Assembly (NCBI RefSeq): GCF_003350545.1
Contig: NZ_QQBA01000009.1
Coordinates: 83,615 to 147,614, forward strand
Direction of reading: 5' to 3'
From: Flavobacterium glaciei
GTDB lineage: Bacteria > Bacteroidota > Bacteroidia > Flavobacteriales > Flavobacteriaceae
DNA: 64,000 bases
The stretch's first letter is position 1. Every line of letters begins with the position of its first letter. Under the pieces are notes generated by a model. That model was not told the origin of the DNA and ran no database searches. It saw only the letters and a list, made by a program, of their open reading frames with translations. Below are positions 18,125 to 26,849 of the stretch, piece by piece. Made by a program: the position numbers and the translations under genes.

Positions 18125-18562
18125 TTAACTCCTTGAAACTATCATTCCTGCAATTGTTCCTGTACAAGCCTCTTCTCCTTTTTCATTTTTCATAATGACT
18201 TTACATTTTAATTTTCCGAATCTGAAGTATAGTTTTTTTGAAATAACGGTCACTTTTTCATTAGGAAAAACAGGTTTTAAAAACTCTATATCTGTTGATG
18301 ATAAGGCAATTGCAGTGTTTTTATTCAATACATCATTTACTAAAAAAATTCCTAAACAAACCAAACCAATTTGCGCCATAACTTCCGTTAAAATAACTCC
18401 TGGAGTTACGGGATTATCTTTAAAATGGCCTTTGTAAAAATCAAGATTTTCATCAAAAGTATAGGTTCCTTCTACTCCATTTTCATCAATTTGAAGAATC
18501 TCATCCACAAATAAAAATGGTTTAGAATACGGTAATTTACTGAGAATATCTTGGTTTGTCAT
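18125..18562 (-). CDS. 3-hydroxyacyl-ACP dehydratase (FabZ-like hotdog)
   Basis: A 145-residue protein with the FabZ active-site segment FYKGHFKDNPVTPGVILTEVMAQ, which contains both the catalytic His and the Glu. It begins KLPYSKPFLFVDEIL, as FabZ proteins do. It would dehydrate beta-hydroxyacyl-ACP in the same pathway as the adjacent ketosynthase. No dedicated ketoreductase gene is present, so that step may come from the housekeeping FabG. Confidence 0.9.
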   Translation of the reverse strand: MTNQDILSKLPYSKPFLFVDEILQIDENGVEGTYTFDENLDFYKGHFKDNPVTPGVILTEVMAQIGLVCLGIFLVNDVLNKNTAIALSSTDIEFLKPVFPNEKVTVISKKLYFRFGKLKCKVIMKNEKGEEACTGTIAGMIVSRS

Positions 18563-18578
18563 TTTTTTTAAAAGTGAA

Positions 18579-19631
18579 TTAAAATTCTAACAAGACTCTT
18601 TGGGCTGAAAAACCTGGACCAAAACTCAACATTAAACCCCTCTCCCCTTTTTTAGGCTGATTGTCCATTATTCGTTCTAAAACATATAAAACCGTTGCAC
18701 TAGACATGTTTCCATACAAACGCAAAACTTCTTTAGTATCGTCTATATTTTTGCCTAAACTCGAAAATAAACTTTCAACTGTTTGGACAATTTTCTTTCC
18801 TCCTGGATGAAAAATCAAATGATCAATATCTTCCATTTTTAAATTATTTTTTTCTAAAAAAGGATGTAATATGTCCGGAAAATGTGAAGCAATCGTTTCT
18901 GGAACTTCAATATCTAATACCATTTGCAATCCAGAATTGGTGAGTTTAAAACCCATCATGTGGATATTATCATAAAAATGATACATTTCTTCTGCCAAAA
19001 TTTCTGGTCCTTCATCATCTTCATGCGACGATAAAAGAACACAAGCTGCTCCATCACCAAAAATGGCCGCACTAACAATATTGGCCATAGAAAAATCATC
19101 TAGTTGAAAGGTTGCCGTGGGGCTTTCTACTGCAATTACTGCAGCGCGTTTACCCGGATTAGCCTGCAAAAAGTTTTTAGCATAAATAATCCCCGAAATT
19201 CCTGCAGCACAACCCATCTCAGTTACGGGAAGTCGTACTATATCTTGGCGTAATTTTAACTTGTTGATTAAATAAGCATCCAGTGACGGAATCATAATTC
19301 CAGTGCAACTTACTGTAATGATGTAATCTAAATCTTCTGGGTTCCATTTGGCTTTTTCTAAGGCTTTTTCCAATACTTTTTCGCCTAAATCGATGACTTC
19401 ACGAACATAAATATCGTTTCTTTCTTCAAATGAAGTTTTGGTAAACACTTCAATTGGATCCATAATGGAATATCGTTTATCAACTGCAGCTCCTTCAAAA
19501 ATTTTCTTTACTTTCCTAATAAAACGCTCGTCTTGCCCTACTAGCCATGCATCCAAAAAAGGAATAATATCTTCCGTATTTTTAGAATATTTGGGTAACT
19601 GTTTGGTAACTGTTTTGATTTTTACACTCAT
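18579..19631 (-). CDS. Type III polyketide synthase (chalcone/stilbene synthase family)
   Basis: I choose the ATG at 19631 (MSVKIKTVTKQLP, 350 residues) because it gives an ATGA overlap with the methyltransferase stop; a longer start would overlap more. The catalytic triad is Cys141 in VTEMGCAAGI, His275 in IFHPGG and Asn308 in YGNMSSATV. Bacterial members condense malonyl-CoA onto acyl starters to make alkylpyrones, alkylresorcinols or phloroglucinols. The neighbouring ACP, ketosynthase and dehydratase suggest a fatty-acyl starter supplied from a dedicated carrier. The product cannot be read from the sequence. Confidence 0.92.
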   Translation of the reverse strand: MSVKIKTVTKQLPKYSKNTEDIIPFLDAWLVGQDERFIRKVKKIFEGAAVDKRYSIMDPIEVFTKTSFEERNDIYVREVIDLGEKVLEKALEKAKWNPEDLDYIITVSCTGIMIPSLDAYLINKLKLRQDIVRLPVTEMGCAAGISGIIYAKNFLQANPGKRAAVIAVESPTATFQLDDFSMANIVSAAIFGDGAACVLLSSHEDDEGPEILAEEMYHFYDNIHMMGFKLTNSGLQMVLDIEVPETIASHFPDILHPFLEKNNLKMEDIDHLIFHPGGKKIVQTVESLFSSLGKNIDDTKEVLRLYGNMSSATVLYVLERIMDNQPKKGERGLMLSFGPGFSAQRVLLEF

Positions 19632-20338
19632 ATTTTTGAAATTATCCATTGGTATCTAAAAGCCCATTTCCAATGAATTATATATTTTTTAAAATTTAAT
19701 TTTTTAGAAAAAGCAACCAATTCTTCTTTATTAAAACCTCTTAAAATCGAAGTTAATCCATCCTCTCTGGACATATCATTCAATTGAAACACAAAACATA
19801 AAGCTTGAAATAAACGATAAGCAACCGCGCTTCGGTGTAAATCATTGATTACAATTCCGATGGATGCATTATTATAAAAAACTTTCAATAATTGTACGAT
19901 TTCATTGTCTTTAAAATGATGTAAGGTTAGAGTGCACAGTACAATATCATACTTTAATTCCTTGAATGATTCAGCAAAAATATCTTCACAACGATAACTA
20001 ATATTATCATATATTTCTGATAATTTTTTCGCATGTGAAATTGTAAAATTGTTAGCATCGATACCTATTAAATTGAATTTCAAATTGTTTTTGAATCCAA
20101 AATCAGCTAAAGTCCGTAACATATCACCATTGCCACAACCTACGTCAACAATTACAATTTCTTTTGATTTGGAGTTCTGAATCAGTTCTTGTACCCCTTT
20201 TAAAGTTAACTGATTACCACCTAAAAGTTGATTTATTTTGGCAATTTTATCCAAAGCATCACGTAAAATCTCACCTTCCATGGCAAAATCATCCATGATC
20301 TCCGGTTTATCAGTTCTATATTTAGTATTTATCCCCAT
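19628..20338 (-). CDS. SAM-dependent methyltransferase
   Basis: The 236-residue protein contains the SAM-binding motif IVDVGCGNGDMLRTL near residue 60, motif II-like LIGIDANNF, and LCTLTLHHFKDNEIV, characteristic of class I methyltransferases. It is translationally coupled to the type III polyketide synthase by an ATGA overlap and begins one base after the FAD oxidoreductase stop. It probably methylates the polyketide product or an intermediate; O- or C-methylation cannot be distinguished. Confidence 0.88.
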   Translation of the reverse strand: MGINTKYRTDKPEIMDDFAMEGEILRDALDKIAKINQLLGGNQLTLKGVQELIQNSKSKEIVIVDVGCGNGDMLRTLADFGFKNNLKFNLIGIDANNFTISHAKKLSEIYDNISYRCEDIFAESFKELKYDIVLCTLTLHHFKDNEIVQLLKVFYNNASIGIVINDLHRSAVAYRLFQALCFVFQLNDMSREDGLTSILRGFNKEELVAFSKKLNFKKYIIHWKWAFRYQWIISKI

Positions 20339-21466
20339 TTATAAATCAAGAATGATTGGTTTTCCGTGCGTCTTTTTAATAATTTTAGGTAAAAGAGAAG
20401 GGAATATAATTAATAAACGCATCAATACGTCTGAAAGTTTTTGCTTTTGCAAAAGATTCGATAAAAATCGTCCCATTTTTAGTCGTTCATTAAAGTTTAA
20501 ATTCCATTCGTGAATGTATTTTTCTTCCAGTTCTTTTCTAGATTTAATTTCATTAGTATAAAATTTATGAACTAATTCTGAAGCAATTTTGGCACTATGA
20601 ATTGCCATTGCCATTCCGTTTCCGCACAAAGGATGAATCAAACCTGCGGTGTCGCCAATCATTAGAATATGATTTTCAACGGTTTGTTTTTTTTCGAAAG
20701 ATATTTGGCTTATGGTTAAGGGTTTTTCAAAAAGCAAACTACTTTTTTCGAAAATTACTTTTAAATGAGGGTTTTCACAAACTACATTATTTTGATATTC
20801 TTCTATGTTTTTAAACTGTTTAAAAGTTTCATAATCTGCTAAATAACAGACATTAATTCTATTATTTTCGACTTTAGAAACACCACAATATCCACCTTTG
20901 AAATTATGAAGACCAACTACATCATTTGGAAAATCACCGAAATAATGTGCTTTGACTGCTAACCAATATGATTTTTTATTAATAAAATCCCGATTCATTT
21001 TTTGGTCTAGATTTGAACGTTTGCCAAAAGCTCCAATTACAATAGGTGTTATATAAGTATTCAAATTAGTGATGATTGTAAATCTTCCATCTAAAAACTC
21101 AATATCATTTACCGATTCTTGAACAATTACACAACCACGATTTATTGCTTCGTTGTATAAATAGTAGTCTAATTGATACCTACTTATTCCAAACCCGCCC
21201 ATAGGTAAAACCGTGTTTACTGATTTACCAGAAACTAATGAAAAGGAAAGTTTGTCAATATATTTAGGATGCAACGATTTAATGTCTAAACCAAGTGATT
21301 TTAAATACGGTAAAACTTCGTTGGAAATGTATTCACCGCAGACCTTGTGTTTGGGAAACTCATTTTTTTCGATTAATATAACTTTATAATTATTATTTTT
21401 AAGATGGATTGCTGCAATAAGTCCTGCTAAACCACCACCAACAATAACTATTGAATTTTGTATCAT
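20339..21466 (-). CDS. FAD-dependent oxidoreductase (geranylgeranyl reductase/UbiH-like)
   Basis: A 375-residue flavoprotein starting with the Rossmann motif IVIVGGGLAGLIAAIHLKNN. It has CGEYISNEV near residue 43 and the second FAD motif ILMIGDTAGLIHPLCGNGMAMAIHSA near residue 265. This pattern fits the GGR/monooxygenase group. It is the first gene of the polyketide cluster, and its stop is adjacent to the methyltransferase start. It likely reduces or hydroxylates the product. The start is preceded by a 100-bp divergent gap shared with the YhhN-like gene. Confidence 0.85.
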   Translation of the reverse strand: MIQNSIVIVGGGLAGLIAAIHLKNNNYKVILIEKNEFPKHKVCGEYISNEVLPYLKSLGLDIKSLHPKYIDKLSFSLVSGKSVNTVLPMGGFGISRYQLDYYLYNEAINRGCVIVQESVNDIEFLDGRFTIITNLNTYITPIVIGAFGKRSNLDQKMNRDFINKKSYWLAVKAHYFGDFPNDVVGLHNFKGGYCGVSKVENNRINVCYLADYETFKQFKNIEEYQNNVVCENPHLKVIFEKSSLLFEKPLTISQISFEKKQTVENHILMIGDTAGLIHPLCGNGMAMAIHSAKIASELVHKFYTNEIKSRKELEEKYIHEWNLNFNERLKMGRFLSNLLQKQKLSDVLMRLLIIFPSLLPKIIKKTHGKPIILDL

Positions 21467-21569
21467 ATTGGTAAACTTAAGAATTAAGATTTATAAAGTG
21501 CTATAAATACTCTAAATTTTTAGATAAATTTTTGTAACAAAAAAATTAAAGCACTAGATTTGTTACACT

Positions 21570-22295
21570 ATGAAAAGAAACATAATCAATAGAGTATTGC
21601 TTTCAATTACTGTAATTTTATTGACTGTTTATTATTGTGCAGGCATTCTTTTTGATCCCAGTCTAGTTATTTTTATTAAGCCATTTATAATACCTAGTTT
21701 TATTGCGTATATAGTAATGACTAATGTCAATAAACTCACTTTAAATTATATTTTATTTGTCTCTTTTTTTTATATTTATCAGCTGTTAATTTTGTTTTGG
21801 GAAGATTCACAACACTTATTTAGAGCAGCCATGGTAGCGTCTTTTTTTAGCTACTTATCTTTGATTAATTTAGGCTATCGTTCCATTAAAATCAGAAAGT
21901 TATACTCAATACCTAGTGGTTTTACACTCTTTATCTTGCTACTAAATTGCTTGTTTTTACTACTAATTCTATATATCTTGATTTCAACGATTGGAGATCA
22001 TTATTTAAATATAATTTTAGTTTTTAACGGAATTATTACTCTCTTTTTAGGCGCTACGGCCGTAATGTACTTAAGTAAATTTGGAGATAAAAAAGCATAC
22101 TATTACTTTTTTGGAAGCTTTGCCCTAATTTTTAATGATGTTTTTGCCGCTATTGGAACTTATTTTTTAAACAATATAGTTTTAAATAGTTTGGACCGAA
22201 TGCTTCATTTTGGTTCGTTTTATTTAATTTATCTTTTTGTTGCGGAGAAAAAAAAGGCTGACAATCATTTAATTGATTCTCAACCTTTAATTTAA
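21570..22295 (+). CDS. YhhN-like membrane protein (lysoplasmalogenase family)
   Basis: A 241-residue integral membrane protein with about eight hydrophobic helices. The pattern of short helices, a conserved acidic residue in FWEDSQHLFRAAMVASFFSYL, and GSFALIFNDVFAAIGTYF resembles the YhhN family, which includes lysoplasmalogenase TMEM86B. The Asp residues in these helices are typical of the family. The gene is divergent from the polyketide cluster and convergent with acs, so its role in that cluster is doubtful. Confidence 0.7.
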   Translation: MKRNIINRVLLSITVILLTVYYCAGILFDPSLVIFIKPFIIPSFIAYIVMTNVNKLTLNYILFVSFFYIYQLLILFWEDSQHLFRAAMVASFFSYLSLINLGYRSIKIRKLYSIPSGFTLFILLLNCLFLLLILYILISTIGDHYLNIILVFNGIITLFLGATAVMYLSKFGDKKAYYYFFGSFALIFNDVFAAIGTYFLNNIVLNSLDRMLHFGSFYLIYLFVAEKKKADNHLIDSQPLI

Positions 22296-24203
22296 TTATA
22301 CTTTATTATTTTTGATTTCCTCAACAATTTCAGGATTTAATAAGGTTGATGTATCCCCAAAATTAGAATAATCTCCTTCAGCAATCTTTCGAAGGATTCG
22401 TCTCATGATTTTACCTGATCGTGTTTTAGGTAAACCAGAAACAAACTGAATTTTATCAAGTTTAGCAATAGGTCCTATGTGGTCAGAAATATGTTGGTTG
22501 ATTTCGTTTGAAAGGTTTTCTTTATTACGAGTTTCACCCGTTTCCTTAAGAATGACAAAACCATATAAAGCATTTCCTTTTATATCATGGGGAAACCCTA
22601 CAATAGCTGATTCTGCCACCGCAGGATGCTCATTAATAGCATCTTCTATAGGAGCCGTTCCTAAATTATGACCAGAAACAATTATAACATCATCTACGCG
22701 ACCCGTAATTCTATAATAACCCACTTCATCGCGTAAAGCTCCGTCTCCGGTGAAAAATTTCCCAGGAAACGTAGAGAAATAAGTATCCTTATACCGCTGG
22801 TGATCTCCCCAAATTGTTCTAGCAATTCCCGGCCAAGGAAATTTAATGCACAAACTTCCAGTGACTTGATTGCCTTCAATTTCGTTGCGCTTTTCGTCCA
22901 TCAAAACAGGTTGAACACCCGGTAGCGGTAATGAAGCGTATGTTGGTTTTGTTGGGGTTACAAAAGCAATTGGCGAAATCATAATTCCTCCTGTTTCTGT
23001 TTGCCACCACGTATCAACAACGGGACATCGTTTATCACCTACGTGATCATTATACCAGTGCCAAGCTTCTTCATTAATTGGCTCACCTACAGACCCAATT
23101 ACTTTAAGCGACTTCAATGGATATTTTTGAACAAACTCTATATTTTCTTTAGCCAAAGCACGAATAGCAGTTGGTGCTGTATAAAACTGAGTAATTTTAT
23201 GTTTTTCGATTACTTCCCAAAAACGGCTAAAATCAGGATAAGAAGGAACTCCTTCAAAAATTACTGTAGTAGCACCATTCAATAATGGACCATAAAGAAT
23301 ATAGGAATGTCCTGTAATCCAACCAATATCAGCAGTACACCAAAAAACGTCATTTTCTTCATAATTGAAAACGTTCTTAAAAGTATAAGCGGTGAACACC
23401 ATGTAACCAGCGGTAGTATGGACCATTCCTTTAGGCTTACCAGTTGAACCAGAAGTGTACAAAATAAATAATGGATCTTCGGCATCCATAATTTCGGCTA
23501 CATTATTATCAGAAGCTTGATCTAAAAGAGGTTGTAGCCATAAGTCACGACCATCTTTCATATTAATATCAGTATGAATTCTTTTGGCTACTAAAACTTT
23601 TTCGACACAAGGACATTTTTCTAAAGCTTCATCAATTATTCCTTTTAAGTCAATGGTTTTGTTTCCACGAAAACCACCATCAGAGGTGATAACCATTTTA
23701 CACTCACTATCATTTATACGAGTCGCTACCGCCGATGCTGAAAATCCTGCAAATACAACAGAATGTATTGCTCCAATTCTGGCACAAGCCAACACTGAAA
23801 CTGCTAATTCAGGAATCATAGGTAAATAAATACAAACCCTATCTCCTTTTTTTATGCCTTGTTCACGCAAAACGTTTGCCATTTTACAGACGCGTTGGTA
23901 CAATTCATTATAAGTAATGTGTAATGCCGTTTCTGAAGGGTCATTTGGTTCAAAAATAATAGCTGTTTTTTCTCCTCTTTTAGCTAAATGCCTATCAATA
24001 CAATTTTTTACAATATTGACCTTTGCTTCTGTAAACCATTTGATGTCTGCATCAGCCATATTAAAATCAACTACTTTGTCCCATTGTTGGTACCAAGTAA
24101 AATTTTCTTCTGCTATTTTACCCCAAAATTTTCTAGGTTCACGAACTGATTTATTGTAGTGTTTAAAATATTGTTCTAGATTTTCAATTTTGTAGTAGCT
24201 CAT
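22296..24203 (-). CDS. acs: Acetyl-CoA synthetase
   Basis: The 635-residue enzyme begins with the ACAS N-terminal domain. The AMP-binding loop is ILYTSGSTGKPKGMVHT near residue 253, the A8 hinge is GRVDDVIIVSGHNLGTAPIE, and the C-terminal PKTRSGKIMRRILRK holds the lysine that is regulated by acetylation in known Acs enzymes. The normal length and complete motifs identify acetate-CoA ligase. It is monocistronic. The upstream 530 bp contains a strong terminator and a possible leader peptide on the same strand. Confidence 0.95.
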   Translation of the reverse strand: MSYYKIENLEQYFKHYNKSVREPRKFWGKIAEENFTWYQQWDKVVDFNMADADIKWFTEAKVNIVKNCIDRHLAKRGEKTAIIFEPNDPSETALHITYNELYQRVCKMANVLREQGIKKGDRVCIYLPMIPELAVSVLACARIGAIHSVVFAGFSASAVATRINDSECKMVITSDGGFRGNKTIDLKGIIDEALEKCPCVEKVLVAKRIHTDINMKDGRDLWLQPLLDQASDNNVAEIMDAEDPLFILYTSGSTGKPKGMVHTTAGYMVFTAYTFKNVFNYEENDVFWCTADIGWITGHSYILYGPLLNGATTVIFEGVPSYPDFSRFWEVIEKHKITQFYTAPTAIRALAKENIEFVQKYPLKSLKVIGSVGEPINEEAWHWYNDHVGDKRCPVVDTWWQTETGGIMISPIAFVTPTKPTYASLPLPGVQPVLMDEKRNEIEGNQVTGSLCIKFPWPGIARTIWGDHQRYKDTYFSTFPGKFFTGDGALRDEVGYYRITGRVDDVIIVSGHNLGTAPIEDAINEHPAVAESAIVGFPHDIKGNALYGFVILKETGETRNKENLSNEINQHISDHIGPIAKLDKIQFVSGLPKTRSGKIMRRILRKIAEGDYSNFGDTSTLLNPEIVEEIKNNKV

Positions 24204-24355
24204 ATTATAATTTTTTATAAAAGTATTAAATCTCTCGCTATTCTTGAAATTATTTAAATTATAAATACTTACTAAAAAAAATAGATTCTCTAATATAAAA
24301 ACACTTTTAATGCTAATTTGTTTGATTTTTACTGTTTTTCACAAAATAAGTTAAA

Positions 24356-24391
24356 AACAAAAAGGCGAGATAGATGTAAATCTACCTCACC
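24356..24391 (-). terminator. Strong minus-strand terminator or attenuator upstream of acs
   Basis: AGGTGAGGTAGAT and ATCTATCTCGCCT pair over 13 positions around TTAC; two pairs are G-U only in minus-strand RNA. It runs straight into TTTTTGTTTTT, so it is oriented toward acs, 150 bp upstream of its start. It could simply end the long ilv transcript, or act as an attenuator. Confidence 0.8.
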
Positions 24392-24398
24392 TCTTGTA

Positions 24399-24461
24399 TC
24401 AACAAAATTTAACAACAATTATTATAGTACCAAAAACGATGATATTATGAACAATAATCAA
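24399..24461 (-). CDS. Possible Ile/Val-rich leader peptide
   Basis: A 20-codon frame from a TTG start reads MIIVHNIIVFGTIIIVVKFC and ends 8 nt before the strong terminator stem. Eleven of twenty residues are Ile or Val, as in ilv attenuator peptides. Against it: AT-rich DNA favours Ile codons by chance, the start is TTG, I see no ribosome-binding site or antiterminator, and the next gene is acs, not an ilv gene. Confidence 0.3.
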   Translation of the reverse strand: MIIVHNIIVFGTIIIVVKFC

Positions 24462-24570
24462 CCAAAACTATCACGTTCCAACCAAGGAATTCAAATACTA
24501 ATTTATCAACATAGTTTATCAAAAAAATAAACTTATATAATTTAACTATTCTAATTTTAAAAGGGACTAC

Positions 24571-24606
24571 TTCACTCAACTTTAAGCTCTTTTAAAGTTA
24601 AGTGAA
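24571..24606 (-). terminator. Hairpin after ilvC
   Basis: TTCACTCAACTTTAA and TTAAAGTTAAGTGAA pair around GCTCTT. The one mismatch is a G-U pair in minus-strand RNA, so it likely belongs to the ilv transcript, 129 bp after the ilvC stop. The following tract (CCCTTTTAAAA) is a weak U-run. Confidence 0.6.
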
Positions 24607-24734
24607 TGTACAAGCAACCATATCTATTTATTTTTTTTATAATAACTTCAATAACTAATTCAAAATATTATGAAATCAAATAATATGGTGCTAATCCCAG
24701 CACACCCTCATGTGTGTAATTCTTAAAATATTAT

Positions 24735-26204
24735 TTATCCAATTTTTTTCATAGCAGTCATTGATTCTCTCAACCACTCGCCTACTTCTTCAATAGGATG
24801 CTGACGAATACTTTTGTTTACAGCAATAAGAACAGCATTATCTACTCCATTTGAAGTTGAAAAAGGTTTTCCTATCACATTAGTATCTATCGTTTTCATG
24901 AAATCAGTTAATAACGGTTTACATGCATGGTCAAATAAATAACAGCCATATTCTGCTGTATCGGAGATGATACGGTTCATTTCATATAATTTTTTTCTAG
25001 CTACAGTATTGGCAATCAAAGGCAATTCATGTAAAGACTCATAATACGCTGATTCTTCAATGATTCCTGTTTGTGTCATAGTTTCAAAAGCTAATTCTAC
25101 ACCTGCTTTTACCATTGCAATCATCAAAACTCCATTGTCAAAATACTCTTGTTCTGAAATATGCGCAGTTGTTGGTGCTGTTTTTTCGAAGTTAGTTTCT
25201 GCAGTTGCAGCTCTCCAAGTCAATAAATTAATATCGTCATTAGCCCAGTCAATCATCATGTTTCTTGAAAATTCACCTGAAATAATATCATCCATGTGTT
25301 TTTGAAACAACGGACGCATGATGTCTTTTAATTCATCTGCTAATTCATAGGCTTCAATTTTTGCAGGATTTGACAAACGGTCCATCATGTTTGTAATTCC
25401 ACCATGTTTTAAGGCTTCAGTTACTGTTTCCCAACCGTATTGAATCAATTTTGATGCATATGCTGGTTCGATTCCTTTTTCAACCATTTTATCAAAACAT
25501 AAAATAGAACCTGTTTGTAACATTCCACAAAGAATGGTTTGTTCTCCCATCAAATCCGATTTTACTTCGGCCACAAAGGATGAGTTCAACACTCCAGCTT
25601 TGTGACCACCAGTAGCAACTGCATAGGCTTTTGCTTGTTCAAAACCTTCTCCGTTTGGATTATTTTCTGGGTGAACCGCGATTAAAGTTGGCACACCAAA
25701 ACCTCTTTTATATTCTTCACGAACTTCAGATCCTGGACATTTTGGTGCACACATAATTACAGTGATGTCTTTACGAATTTGCATTCCTTCCTCGACAATA
25801 TTAAAACCGTGAGAATAGGCTAATGTTGAACCGTTTTTCATCAAAGGCATGATCGCGGTAACTACTGCAGTATGCTGCTTGTCTGGTGTAAGGTTACAAA
25901 CCAAATCAGCTGTTGGGATTAATTCTTCATACGTTCCCACTTTGAATCCATTATCAGCGGCGTTCATGAAAGAAGCTCTTTTCTGTGCAATTGCTTCAGC
26001 ACGCAAAGCATAAGAGATATCCAATCCAGAATCTCTCATGTTCAAACCTTGGTTCAAACCCTGTGCGCCACATCCTACAATGACTACTTTTTTTCCTTCT
26101 AAAGCTTTTATTCCATTTACAAATTCTGATTGGTCCATGAATTCGCAAACGCCTAATTGTTCTAATTGTAATCTAAGTGGTAATGAATTGAAATAATTTG
26201 CCAT
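24735..26204 (-). CDS. ilvC: Ketol-acid reductoisomerase
   Basis: The 489-residue length identifies the long class II form, as in E. coli, rather than the 330-residue class I. The NADPH-binding motif is [16 protein letters not shown] near residue 41, and [17 protein letters not shown] near residue 152 is the conserved active-site region. It converts acetolactate and acetohydroxybutyrate into dihydroxy acids for valine, leucine and isoleucine. It is the last gene of the operon, separated from ilvN by about 117 bp. Confidence 0.96.
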   Translation of the reverse strand: MANYFNSLPLRLQLEQLGVCEFMDQSEFVNGIKALEGKKVVIVGCGAQGLNQGLNMRDSGLDISYALRAEAIAQKRASFMNAADNGFKVGTYEELIPTADLVCNLTPDKQHTAVVTAIMPLMKNGSTLAYSHGFNIVEEGMQIRKDITVIMCAPKCPGSEVREEYKRGFGVPTLIAVHPENNPNGEGFEQAKAYAVATGGHKAGVLNSSFVAEVKSDLMGEQTILCGMLQTGSILCFDKMVEKGIEPAYASKLIQYGWETVTEALKHGGITNMMDRLSNPAKIEAYELADELKDIMRPLFQKHMDDIISGEFSRNMMIDWANDDINLLTWRAATAETNFEKTAPTTAHISEQEYFDNGVLMIAMVKAGVELAFETMTQTGIIEESAYYESLHELPLIANTVARKKLYEMNRIISDTAEYGCYLFDHACKPLLTDFMKTIDTNVIGKPFSTSNGVDNAVLIAVNKSIRQHPIEEVGEWLRESMTAMKKIG

Positions 26205-26320
26205 TTTTTATTATTTAATGATTGTAAAATTTTGTTATTGAAAATTTATTTTTCTAAAAATAGAAAACTGTTTCTCGACTGCGTTCGAGATGATAATTGC
26301 AAACTGTGACTGAACGCTGA

Positions 26321-26845
26321 TTACTGTTTAAGTTCTTCTAATAATGATGAAATTTCCATTTTTGATTTGGAAACTGAAATTCTTCCAGAGCGTACAAATT
26401 GCATGATGCCAAAAGGTTTCAATTTTTCGTATAACGATTCTATTTCAGCACGTTGTCCTGATTTTGAGATTACAAAGAAGTCTCTTGAAACCGTAACTAT
26501 TTCGGAATGACTTTCTTTAATTATATTTTGAATTTGCTTTTCATCAAAAAGTAAGCTTGACTCAATTTTGAATAATGCATTTTCCAAGAAAATAGTTTCT
26601 TCATCAATATGATAAAATGCTTTGATGACTTCGATTTGTTTTTCGATTTGTCCTACAATATTATGTACCCATTTTTCGGTTGTGTTAACTACAATAATAA
26701 ATCTAGAAACATTTTCAATTTCAGATTCGGATACATTTAAACTCAAAATATTGATATGGCGTTTCAAGAATATTCCTGATATTCTGTTAAGTAAGCCAAC
26801 GTTGTTTTCTGAATAAACAGAAATGGTGAATGTTTTATTTTCCAT
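26321..26845 (-). CDS. ilvN: Acetolactate synthase small (regulatory) subunit
   Basis: A 174-residue protein with an N-terminal ACT domain: TISVYSENNVGLLNRISGIFLKRH contains the Asn-x-Gly-x-Leu pattern that binds valine in family members. The C-terminal half matches the ALS small-subunit C domain. It starts 4 bp after the ilvB stop, in line with translational coupling of the two subunits. Confidence 0.93.
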   Translation of the reverse strand: MENKTFTISVYSENNVGLLNRISGIFLKRHINILSLNVSESEIENVSRFIIVVNTTEKWVHNIVGQIEKQIEVIKAFYHIDEETIFLENALFKIESSLLFDEKQIQNIIKESHSEIVTVSRDFFVISKSGQRAEIESLYEKLKPFGIMQFVRSGRISVSKSKMEISSLLEELKQ

Positions 26846-26849
26846 AATA

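Larger units (their letters stand above)
24204..24734. other. Gap between ilvC and acs
   Basis: This 531-bp region is not coding for a full protein. It holds two minus-strand hairpins and a short Ile/Val-rich reading frame, annotated separately. A plus-strand open frame at 24318-24530 overlaps them and is judged a shadow. Confidence 0.6.

Noticed and set aside
24318..24530. Plus-strand 70-residue open frame
   Set aside because: It overlaps a strong minus-strand terminator, has low-complexity composition and no neighbour logic.
24670..24726. 18-codon plus-strand frame MKSNNMVLIPAHPHVCNS
   Set aside because: It points into the ilvC gene on the opposite strand, with no downstream gene to control.
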